Shown here: piece by piece, positions 24,307 to 35,478 of the stretch
How positions within the stretch are numbered: position 1 is the first letter of the stretch
Layout: every line of letters starts with the position of its first letter
NCBI GenBank assembly: GCA_947568835.1
Contig: OX387609.1
Location: forward strand, 18,001,208 to 18,065,207
DNA from: Protonemura montana
Taxonomy: Eukaryota; Arthropoda; Insecta; Plecoptera; Nemouridae
DNA: 64,000 nt
Direction of reading: 5' to 3'
Position numbers and translations under genes: made by a program
The notes under the pieces: model-generated
Database searches by the model: none
What the model saw: only the letters and a program-made list of their open reading frames with translations
Told to the model about the DNA's origin: nothing

Positions 24307-27300
24307 CTGTCCCATGATTTGCCCTATGTCCTTCCCCAAGTCCTGCTCCAAGTCCTGTCCCATGTCCTGCCCTAATTCCTGCCCCATGTCCTGCCACATG
24401 TCCTGACCCTTATCCTGCCCCATGTCCTTCCCCGTGTCTTGCCCCATGTCCTGCCCCAAGTCCTAACCCATGTCCTGCCCTTATTTGCTGCCCCATGTCC
24501 TGCCCCATGTCCTGCCCCATGTCTTGCCCAAAGTCCTGCTCCATGTCCTGCCTCATGACCTGCCCCATGTCCTGCCTCATGTCCTGCCCCAAGTCCTGTG
24601 CCATGTCCTGCCCTAATTCCTGCACCATGTTCTGCCCCATGTCCTGGCCCATGTCCTGCCCCATGTCTTGCCCAAAGTCCTGCCCCAAGTTCTGCCTCAT
24701 GTCCAGCTTCATATCCTGTCCCATGTCCTGGCCTATGTCCTGCCCCATGGCCTGCCTCTTGTTGATCCATGTCCTGCCCCATATCTTGCCCATGTTCTGT
24801 CTCATGTGTTGGTCTAAGTCCTGCCCCTTGCCCTGTCGCCTTTTCATGCCTCATGTCCTGCCCCATGTCCTGCCCCATGTACAGCCCCATGTCCTGCCCC
24901 AAGTCCTGTCCCATGTCCTGCCCTTATTCCTGCCCCATGTTCTGCCCCATGTCCTGACCCTTATCCTGCCTCATGTCCTGCCCCATGTCCTGCCCCAATT
25001 CCCGTCCCATGTCCTGCCCTAATTCCTGCCCCATGTCCTGCCCCATGTCCTGACCCTTGTCCTGCCCAAATTCCTGCCCCATGTCCTGCCCCATGTCCTG
25101 CCTCATATCCTGCCCCATGTCCTGCCCCATGTCCTGCCAAATGTCAAAACGCATGTTCTTCCCCATGTCCAGTAAAATGTCCCGCCCGATGTCCTGCCCT
25201 TTGTCCTGCCCCATGTCCTGCCCCATGTCTTGCCCAAAGTCCTGCCCCATGTTCTGCCCCATGGCCTGCCCCATGTCCCGCCCGATGTCCTGCCCCATGT
25301 CCTGCCTCATGTCCAGTCCCATGTCCTGCCTCATGTCCTGCCCCATGTCCTACCCCATGTCCTGTCCCATGACCTGCACCATATCCTGCCCCAAATCCCG
25401 TCGCATGTCTGCCCCAAATTCTGCCCTATGTCCTGCCCCATGTCCTGCCCCATATCCTTTCCAATATTACGCCCCATGTCCTGTAACATGTCCTGCCCTA
25501 TGTCATGCGCCAAGTCCTGCCCCATATCCTGCCCCATGTCCTACCCTATGTAATGCCCCCATTCTAGCACCATGTCCTGCCCTATGTCCTGGCCCATATC
25601 CTGCTCCATGTCCTGCCTCATATCCTGACCAATGTCCTGCCCAATATCCTGTCGCATGCATGCCTCATGTCTTGCCTAAAGTCTTGCCCCATGTCCTGCC
25701 CCATGTCCTGCCCCATGTCCTGCCCCACGTCCTGTCCCATGTCCTGCCCTTATTCCTGCCCCATGTTCTGCCATATGGCCTGCCCCATGTCCCGCCCGAT
25801 GTCCTGCCCCATGTCATGCCTCATATCCAGTCCCATGTCCTGCCTCATGTCCTGCCCCATGTCCTGCCCCATGTCCTGTCCCATGACCTGCACCATATCC
25901 TGCCCCAAATCCCGTCGCATGTCTGCCCCAAATCCTGCCCTATGTCCTGCCCCATGTCCTGCCCCATATCCTTTCCAATATTACACTTCATGTCCTGTAA
26001 CATGTCCTGACCTATGTCATGCGCCAAGTCCTGCCCCATATCCTGCCCCATGTCCTACCCTATGTAATGCCCCCATTCTTGCACCATGTCCTGCCCCATG
26101 TCCTGGCCCATATCCTGCTCCATGTCCTGCCTCATATCCTGTCCAATGTCCTGCCCAATACCCTGTCGCATGCATGCCTCATGTCTTGCCCAAAGACTTG
26201 CCCCATGTCCTGCCCTATGTCCTGCCCCATGTCCTGCCCCAAGTCCTGTCCCTTGTCCTGCCCTTATTCCTGCCCCATGTCCTGCCTTATCTCCTGCCCC
26301 ATGTCCTGCCCCATGTCCTGCCCCGTGTCTTTTCCCATGACCTGCACCATATCCTGCCCCAAATCCCGTCGCATGTCCTGCCCCAAATCCTGCCCTATGT
26401 GATGCCCCATCTCCTGCCCCATATCCTTTTCAATATTATGCCCCATGTCCTGTAACATGTCCTGCCCTATGTCATGCGCCAAGTCCTGCCCCATATCTTG
26501 CCACATGTCCTGCCCTGTGTAATGCCCAATGTCCTGCACCATGTCCTGCCCCATGTCCTGGCCCATATCCTGCTCCATGTCCTGCCTCATATCCTATCCA
26601 ATGTCCTGCCCTTTATCCTGTCGCATGCATGACTCATGTCTTGTCCAAAGTCTTGCCCTATGTCCTGCCCCATGTTCTGCCCCATGTCCTGCCCCAAGTC
26701 CTGTCCCATGTCCTGCCCTAATTCCTGCGCCATGTTCTGCCTTATTTGCTGCCCCATGTCCTGCCCCATGTCCTGCCCCATGTCTTGCCCAAAGTCCTGC
26801 TCCATGTCCTGCCCCATGTCCTACCCATTTCCTGCCCCATGTCCTGCCCCAAGTCCTTCTCCCATGTCCTGCCCTAATTCCTGCCCTATGTCCTGCCCCA
26901 TGTCCTGCCCCTTGTCCTGCCTCATGTCCTGCCCCATGTCTTGCCCCATGTCCTGACCCAAGTTCTGTCTCATGTCATGCGTCATGTCCTAACGCATGTT
27001 CTGCCCCATGTCCTAGCCCATGTCCTGCCACATGTCCTGCCCCATGTTCTGCCCCATGTCCTGCGCCATGTCCTGTCTCATGTTCTGACCCATGTTCTGT
27101 CTCTTGTCGTGCCTCATGTCCTGTCGCATGTTCTGCCCCATGTCCTGGCCCATGTCCTGCCCCATGTCTTGCCCAAAGTCCTGCCCAAAGTTCTGCCTCA
27201 TGTCCAGCCCCATGTCCTGTCCCATGTCCTGGCCTATGTCCTGCCCCACGGCCTGCCTCATGTTGTTCCATGTCCTGCCCCATATACTGCTCATGTTCTG

Positions 27301-27765
27301 TCTCATGTGTTGGTCTAAGTCCTTCCCCTTTGTCCTGTCGCATTTTCATGCCTCATGTTCTGCCCATGTCCTACCCCATGTACAGCCCCATGTCCTGTCT
27401 CACGTCCTGTCCCATGTCCTTTCCTATTTTCTGCCTCATGTCCTGCTTGATGTCCTACCTCATGTCCTGCCCCTAGCTTTCCCAAAGTCCTGCCCCATGT
27501 CCTGCCTCATTTCCTGGCCTATGTCCTGCCATATGTCCTGACCCATGTCCTTCCCCATTTCCTGCCTCATGTCCTGCCCCATGTCCTGCCCCATGTCCTG
27601 CCTCATGTCTTGCCAAAAGTCCTGCCCCATGTCCTGCCCCATGTCCTGCCCCATGTCCTGCCCCATGTCCTGCCCCATGTCCTGCCAAATGTCAAAACGC
27701 ATGTCCTGCCCCATGTCCAGTAACATTTCCCGCCCGATGTCCTGCCCTATGTCCTGCCCCATGTT
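24307..27765 (+). repeat. A4: shortened A unit with 156-bp loss
   Basis: Fourth tandem copy. It lacks 156 bp (thirteen 12-mers) near 26,310-26,320 relative to A1-A3. The missing part is the stretch with CCCATTGTCC, CCAGGCCCATG and the first CCCCCAATCCCGTCG element, present at about 22,650-22,800 in A3. It also ends about 50 bp short of a full unit: after GTTATGTACC it passes to CATTTCATGCCCC of block E instead of CATGTCCTGCCCC. Confidence 0.92.
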
Positions 27766-29270
27766 ATGTACCATTTCATGCCCCATGTCTTGTCGCATGT
27801 CCTGTCCTATGTCCTGTTACATGTCCCGCCCGATGTCCTGCCCCATGTCCTGTCCCATGACATCCACCATATCCTGCCCCAAATCCCGTCGCATGTCCTG
27901 CCCCATATCCTTTCCAATAATTCGCCCCATGTCCTGTAACATGTCCTGCCCTATGTCATGCGCCAAGTCCTGCCCCATATCCTGCCACATGTTCTACCCT
28001 ATGTAATGCTCCAAGTCCTGCACCATGCCCGCATGTCCTGCCCCTTGTCCAGTAACATGTCCCGCCTGATGTGCTGCCCTACGTCCTGCCCCATATCCTG
28101 CCCCATGTCCTGACCATTATCCTTCCCTTTGTCCTGCCCCATGTCTTGCCCCATGTCCTGACCCATGTGTTGTCCCAAGTGCTGCCCCTTGTCCTGTCGC
28201 ATGTCATGCCTCATGTCCTGCCCCATGTCCTGCCCCATGGACAGCCCCATGTCCTGACCCTTATTTCCTGCCCCGTGTCCTGCCCCATGTCCTGCCCCAT
28301 GTCTTGCCAAAAGTCCTGTCCCAAGTCCTGCCCCATATCCTGCCCCATGTCCTGCCCCATGTCTTTTCATGACCAAACCTTATTCCTGCCAAATGTCCTG
28401 CCCCATGTGCTGCCTCATGTCCTTCCCTAATGTCCAGCCCCATGTTCTGTACTATTTCATGCCTATGTCCTTTCGCATGTCCTGCCCTATGTCCTTTCGC
28501 ATGTCCTGCCCTATGTCCTGTAACATGTCCCGCCCGATGTCCTGCCCCATGTCCTGCCTCATATCCAGTCCCATGTCCTGCCTCACGTCCTGCCCCTTTC
28601 CTGCCCCATGTCCCGTGGCATGTCCTGCCCCATATCCTGCCCCATGTCCTGCCCCATGTCTTTTCATGACCTAACCTTATTCCTGCCAAATGTCCTTCCC
28701 CATGTCCTGCCCCGTGTCCTGTCCCATGTCCTGCACCAGCTCCTGCCACTAATTCCGTCGCATGTCCTGCCCCAAATCCTGCCCTATGTTCTGCCCCATT
28801 TACTGCCACATATCCTTTCCAATTTTATGCTCCATGTCCTGTAACATGTCCTGCCCTATGTCATGCGGCAAGTCCTGCCCCATATCCTGCCCCATGTCCT
28901 GCCCTATGTAATGCCCAATGTCCTGCACCATGTCCTGCCCCATGTCTTTGCCCATATCCTGCTCCATGTCCTGCCAAATATCCTATCCAATGCTCTGCCC
29001 TTTATCCTGTCGCATGCATGCCTCAAGTCTTGTCCAAAGTCTTGCCCCATGTCCTGCACCATGTTTTGCCCCATGTCCTGCCCTAAGTCCTGTCCCATGT
29101 CCTGCCCTAATTCCTGCCCCATGTCCTGCCTTATTTGCTGCCCCATGTCCTGCCCCATGTCCTGCCCCATGTCTTGCCCAAAGTCCTGCTCCATGTCCTG
29201 CCCCATATCCTGCCCCATGTCCTGCCACATGTCCTGACCCATGTTCTGTCTCATGTCATGCGTCATGTCC
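27766..29270 (+). repeat. Block E, left part
   Basis: Bases 27,766 to about 28,370 follow 3,163-3,767 at offset 24,603, and 27,766-28,254 also recur at 34,990-35,478. Within 28,460-28,520 the element CCTTTCGCATGTCC is doubled, and CATGACC(A/T)AACC occurs twice (about 28,368 and 28,668), showing a small local duplication. From about 28,860 to 29,270 the series resembles 5,200-5,710 of B1, more diverged than B2 or B3. No gene is seen. Confidence 0.75.
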
Positions 29271-31040
29271 TAACGCATGTTCTGCCCCATTACCTGGACC
29301 ATAGCCTGCCCCATGTCCTGCCCCATGTTCTGCCCCATGTCCTGCGCCATGTCCTGTCGCATGTTCTGCCCCATGTACTGGCCCATGTCCTGCCCTATGT
29401 CTTGCAAAAAGTCCTGCCCCAAGTTCTGCCTCATGTCCAGCCCCATGTCCTGTCCCATGTCCGGGCCTATGTCCTGCCCCACGGCCTGCCTCATGTTGTT
29501 CCATTTCCTGCCCCATATCCTGCCCACGTTCTGTCTCATGTGTTGGTCCAAGTCCTGCCCCTTGTCCTGTCGCATTTTCATGCCTTATGTTCTGCCCCAT
29601 GTCCTGCCCCATGTCCTGCCTCATGTCTTGCAAAATGTCCTGCCCCATGTCCTGCCCCATGTCCTTCCCCATGTCCTGCCCCATGTCCTGCCCCAAGTCC
29701 TGTCCTATGTCCTGCCCTAAATCCAGCCCCATGTCCTGCCCCAAGTCCTGCCCCTAAATCCTGCCCCATGTCCTGCCCCATGTCCTGCCAAATGTCAAAA
29801 CGCATGTCCTGCCCCATGTCCAGTAACATGTCCCGCCCGATGTCCTGCCCTATTTTCTGCCCCATGTTCTGTACCATTTCATGCCCCATGTCTTGTCGCA
29901 TGTCCTGTCCTATGTCCTGTAACATGTCCCGCCCGATGTCCTGCCCCATGTTCTGTCCCACGACATCCACCATATTCTGCCCCAAATCCCGTCGCATGTC
30001 CTGCCCCATATCCTTTCCAATATTACGCCCTATGTCCTGCCCCATGTCCTGCCCCATGTCTTGCCAAAAGTCCTGTCCCAAGTATTGCCCCATATACTGC
30101 CCCATGTCCTGCCCCATGTCTTTTCATGACCTAACCTTATTCCTGCCCCATGTCCTGCCCTATGTGCTGCCCCATGTCCTTCGCTATTGTCCTGCCCCAT
30201 GTTCTGTACTATTTCATGACTATGTCCTGTCGCAAGGCCTGCCCTATGTCCTGTAACATGTCCCGCCCGATGTCCTGCCCCATGTCCTGCCTCATATTCA
30301 GTCCCATGTCCTGCCTCATGTCCTGCCCCTTTCCTGCCCCATGTCCTGTCCCATGACCTGCACCATATCCTGCTCCAAATCCCGTCGCATGTCCTGCTCT
30401 AAATCTTGCCCTATGTCCTGCCCCATCTCCTGTCCTATATCCTTTCCAATATTATGCCCCATGTCCTGCCCCATGTCCTGCCCTATGTAATGCCCCATGT
30501 CCTGCACCATGTCCTGCCCCATGTCCTGGCCCATACTCTGCTCCATGTCCTGCCTCATAGTCTGTCCAATATCCTGCCCTATATCCTGTCGCATGCATGC
30601 CTCATGTCTTGCCCAAACTCCTGTCCCATGTCCTGCCCTAATTCCTGCCCCATGTCCTGCCCAATGTCCTGCCCCATATCCTGCCCCATGTCCTGCCCCT
30701 TGTCCTGCCAAATGTCAAAACGCATGTCCTGCCCCATGTACTGCTTCATGTCCTGCATCATGTCTTGCCCAAAGTCCTGCCCCATGTCCTGCCCCAGGTC
30801 CTGCCCCATGTCCTTCCCTAATGTTCTGCCCCAAGTTCTATTCCATTTCATGCCCCATGTCCTGTCGCATGTCCTGCCCTATGTCCTGCAACATGTCCCG
30901 GCCGATGTCCTGCCCCATGTCCTTCCTCATGTCCAGTCCCATGTCCTGCGTCATGTCCTGCCCTATGTCCTGCCCCATGTCCTGCCTCATATCCAGTCCC
31001 ATGTTCTGCCCCATGTCCTGCCCCATGTCCTGCCCTATGT
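29271..31040 (+). repeat. Block E, middle part (diverged B/C relative)
   Basis: This part carries the ATGTTGTTCCA landmark near 29,494, the CCCCTAAATCC landmark near 29,752 and a C-like series to about 30,600, then a D-like series. It differs from true C units by several fixed variants (for example CCCACGACATCC near 29,957 and TTCGCTATTGTCC near 30,180). Bases 29,750-31,179 were copied to 43,361-44,790 at offset 13,611. Confidence 0.8.
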
Positions 31041-32904
31041 AATGCCCCATGTCCTGCACCATGTTCTGCCCCATATCCTGGCCCATATTCTGCTCCATGT
31101 CCTGCCTCATGGACTGTCCAATGTCCTGCCCTATATCCTGTCGCATGCATGCCTCATGTCTTGCCCAAAGTCCTGTCCCATGTCCTGACCTAATTCCTGC
31201 CCCATGTCCTGCCCCATGTCCTGCCCCATATCCTGCCCCATGTCCTGCCCCTTGTCCTTCCAAATGTCAAAACGCTTGTCCTGCCCCATGTACTGCCGCA
31301 TGTCCTGCATCATGTCTTGTCCAAAGTCCTGCCCCATGTTCTGCCCCTGTCCTGTCGCACGTCATGCCTCATGTCCTGCCCCATGTCCTGCCCCATGGAC
31401 AGCCCCATGTCCTGACCCTTATTTCCTGCTCCATGTCCTGATCTATGTCCTGCCCCATGTCTTGCCAAAAGTCCTGTCCCATGTCCTGCCCCATATCCTG
31501 CCCCATGTCCTGCCCCAAGTCATTTCATGGCCTAACCTTAATCCTGCCCCATGTTCTGCTTTATGTGCTGCCCCATGTCCTTCCCTAATGTCCTGCCACA
31601 TGTTCTGTACCATTCCATGCCTATGTCCTGTCGCTTGTCCTGCCCTATGTCCTGTAACATGTCCCGCCCGATGTCCTGCCCCATGTCCTGCCTCATGTCC
31701 GGTCCCATATCCTGCCTCATGTCCTGCCTCATGTCCTGCCCCATATCCTGTCCCATGACCTGCACCATATCCTGCTCCAAATCCCGTCGCATGTCCTGCC
31801 CCAAATCTTGCCCTATGTCCTGCCCCATGTCCTGTCCTATTTCCTTTCCAACATAATGCCCCATGTCCTGCCCCATGTCCTGCCCTATGTAATGCCCCAT
31901 GTCCTGCACCATGTCCTGCCCCATGTCCTGGCCCATATTCTGCTCCATGTCCTGCCTCATAGTCTGTCCAATGTCCTGCCCCATGTCCTGCCCTATGTCC
32001 TGCCCCAAGTCCTGTCCCATGATTTGCCCCATGTCCTTCCCCAAGTCCTGCTCCAAGTCCTGTCCCATGTCCTGCCCTAATTCCTGCCCCATGTCCTGCC
32101 CCAAGTCATTTCATGGCGTAACCTTATTCCTGCCCCATGTTCTGCCCCATGTGCTGCCCCATGTCCTTCCCTAATGTCCTGCCCCATGTTCTGTACCAAT
32201 TCATGCCCATGTTCTGTCGCTTGTCCTGCCCAATGTCCTGTAACATGTCCCGCCCGATGTCCTGCCCCATGTCCTGCCTCATGTCCAGTCCCATATCCTG
32301 CCCCATGTCCTGCCCCAAGTCCTGCCCCATGTCCTTCCCTAATGTTCTGCCCCAAGTCCTTTACCATTTCATGCCCCATGTCCTGTCGCATGTCCTGCCC
32401 CAAATCTTGCCCAATGTAGTGCCCCATGTCCTGCATCATGTCCTGCCCCATGTCCTAACCCATATTCTGCTTCATGTCCTGCCTCATAGTCTGTCCAATG
32501 TCCTGCCCTATATCCTGTCGCATGCATGCCTCATGTCTTGCCCAAAGTCCTGTCCCATTTCCTGCCCTAATTTCTGCCCCATGTCCTGCCCCATGTCCTA
32601 ACCCATATCCTGCCCCATGTCCTGCCCCTTATTTTCTGCCCCATGTCCTGCCCTATGTCCTGCCCCATGTCTTGCCAAAGGTCCTGGCCCATGTCCTGCC
32701 CCATATCCTGCCCCATGTCCTGCCCCAAGTCTTTTCATGGCCTAACCTTATTCCTGCCCTATTTTCTGCCCAATGTGCTGCCCCATGTCCTTCCCTAATG
32801 TCCTGCCCCATGTTCTGTACCATTTCATGCCTATGTCCTGTCGCATGTCCTGCCCTATATCCTGCCCCATGTCCAGCCCTATGTAATGCCCCATGTCCTG
32901 CACC
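31041..32904 (+). repeat. Block E, right part (diverged linker relative)
   Basis: The series around 31,200-32,080 parallels the B-to-A linker and the opening of unit A (12,590-13,380), including CATGGACAGCCCC and CATGATTTGCCCC, but with many differences. From about 32,100 to 32,904 the order is a further shuffled version holding two more CATTTCATGG(C/T)G-like and CTTTTCATGGCC landmarks. No gene or unique sequence is seen. Confidence 0.7.
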
Positions 32905-33899
32905 ATGTCCTGCCCCATGTCCTGGCCCATATTCTGCTCCATGTCCTGCCTCATAGTCTGTCCAATGTCCTGCCCTATATCCTGTCGCATGCATGTCTCA
33001 TGTCTTGCCCAAAGTCTTGCCCCATGTCCTGCCCATGTCCGGCACCATGTCCTGCCCCATGTCCTTCCCTAATGTTCTGCCCCAAGTTCTATACCATTTC
33101 ATGCCCCATGTCCTGTCGCATGTCCTGCCCTATGTCCTCTAACATGTCCCGGCCGATGTAATGCCCCATGTCCTGCCTCATGTCCAGTCCCATGTCCTGC
33201 GTCATGTCCTGCCCCATTTCCTGCCCCATGTCCTGCCTCATATCCAGTCCCATGTCCTGCCTCATGTCCTGCAACTTTCCTGCCCCATGTCCTGTCCCAT
33301 GACCTGCACCATATCCTGCTCCAAATCCCGTCGCATGTCCTGCCCCAAATCTTGCCCTATGTCCTGCCCCATGTCCTGTCCTATATCCTTTCCAATATAA
33401 TGCCACATGTCCTGCCCCATGTCCTGCCCTATGTAATGCCTCATTTCCTGCACCATGTCCTGCCCCATGTCCTGGCCCATATTCTGCTCCATGTCCTGCC
33501 TCATAGTCTGTCCAATGTCCTGCCCTATATCCTGTCGCATGCATGCCTCATGTCTTGCCCAAAGTCCTGTCCCACGTCCTGACCTAATTCCTGCCCCATA
33601 TCCTGCCCCATGTCCTGCCCCTTGTCCTGCCAAATGTCAAAACGCTTGTCCTGCCCCATGTACTGCCCCATGTCCTGCATCATGTCTTGCCCAAAGTCCT
33701 GCCCTATGTTCTGCCCCATGTCCTGTCCCATGTCCTGCCCCATGTCTTGCCCAAAGTCCTGCTCCATGTCCTGCCCCATGTCCTGCCCCATGTCCTGCCC
33801 CATGTCCTGCCCATGTCCTGCCCCAAGTCCTGTCCCATGTCCTGCCCTTATTCCTGCCCCATGCCTGCCCCATGTCCTGACCCTTATCCTGCCTCATGT

Positions 33900-35478
33900 C
33901 CTGCCCCATGTCCTGCCCCAAGTCCTGTCCCATGTCCTGCCCTAATTCCTGCGCCATGTACTGCCTTATTTGCTGCCCCATGTCCTGCCCCATGTCCTGC
34001 CCCATGTCTTGCCCAAAGTCCTGCTCCATGTCCTGCCCCATGTCCTACCCATTTCCTGCCCCATGTCCTGCCCCAAGTCCTTCTCCCATGTCCTGCCAAA
34101 ATTCCTGCCCTATGTCCTGCCCCATGTCCTGCCCCTTGTCCTGCCTCATGTCCTGCCCCATGTCTTGCCCCATGTCCTGACCCAAGTTCTGTCTCATGTC
34201 ATGCGTCATGTCCTAACGCATGTTCTGCCCCATGTCCTAGCCCATGTCCTGCCACATGTCCTGCCCCATGTTCTGCCCCATGTCCTGCGCCATGTCCTGT
34301 CTCATGTTCTGACCCATGTTCTGTCTCTTGTCGTGCCTCATGTCCTGTCGCATGTTCTGCCCCATGTCCTGGCCCATGTCCTGCCCCATGTCTTGCCCAA
34401 AGTCCTGCCCAAAGTTCTGCCTCATGTCCAGCCCCATGTCCTGTCCCATGTCCTGGCCTATGTCCTGCCCCACGGCCTGCCTCATGTTGTTCCATGTCCT
34501 GCCCCATATACTGCTCATGTTCTGTCTCATGTGTTGGTCTAAGTCCTTCCCCTTTGTCCTGTCGCATTTTCATGCCTCATGTTCTGCCCATGTCCTACCC
34601 CATGTACAGCCCCATGTCCTGTCTCACGTCCTGTCCCATGTCCTTTCCTATTTTCTGCCTCATGTCCTGCTTGATGTCCTACCTCATGTCCTGCCCCTAG
34701 CTTTCCCAAAGTCCTGCCCCATGTCCTGCCTCATTTCCTGGCCTATGTCCTGCCATATGTCCTGACCCATGTCCTTCCCCATTTCCTGCCTCATGTCCTG
34801 CCCCATGTCCTGCCCCATGTCCTGCCTCATGTCTTGCCAAAAGTCCTGCCCCATGTCCTGCCCCATGTCCTGCCCCATGTCCTGCCCCATGTCCTGCCCC
34901 ATGTCCTGCCAAATGTCAAAACGCATGTCCTGCCCCATGTCCAGTAACATTTCCCGCCCGATGTCCTGCCCTATGTCCTGCCCCATGTTCTGTACCATTT
35001 CATGCCCCATGTCTTGTCGCATGTCCTGTCCTATGTCCTGTTACATGTCCCGCCCGATGTCCTGCCCCATGTCCTGTCCCATGACATCCACCATATCCTG
35101 CCCCAAATCCCGTCGCATGTCCTGCCCCATATCCTTTCCAATAATTCGCCCCATGTCCTGTAACATGTCCTGCCCTATGTCATGCGCCAAGTCCTGCCCC
35201 ATATCCTGCCACATGTTCTACCCTATGTAATGCTCCAAGTCCTGCACCATGCCCGCATGTCCTGCCCCTTGTCCAGTAACATGTCCCGCCTGATGTGCTG
35301 CCCTACGTCCTGCCCCATATCCTGCCCCATGTCCTGACCATTATCCTTCCCTTTGTCCTGCCCCATGTCTTGCCCCATGTCCTGACCCATGTGTTGTCCC
35401 AAGTGCTGCCCCTTGTCCTGTCGCATGTCATGCCTCATGTCCTGCCCCATGTCCTGCCCCATGGACAGCCCCATGTCC
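33900..35478 (+). repeat. A4-tail plus E-start segment in HOR copy 1
   Basis: It aligns with 26,676-28,254 at a constant offset of 7,224, crossing the A4-to-E junction (27,765, here 34,989). It was thus copied with the junction already made. At its right end CATGGACAGCCCCATGTCCTG continues into TAACATG of block B rather than ACCCTTA, which removes 240 bp relative to 3,650-3,890 of B1. Confidence 0.85.
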
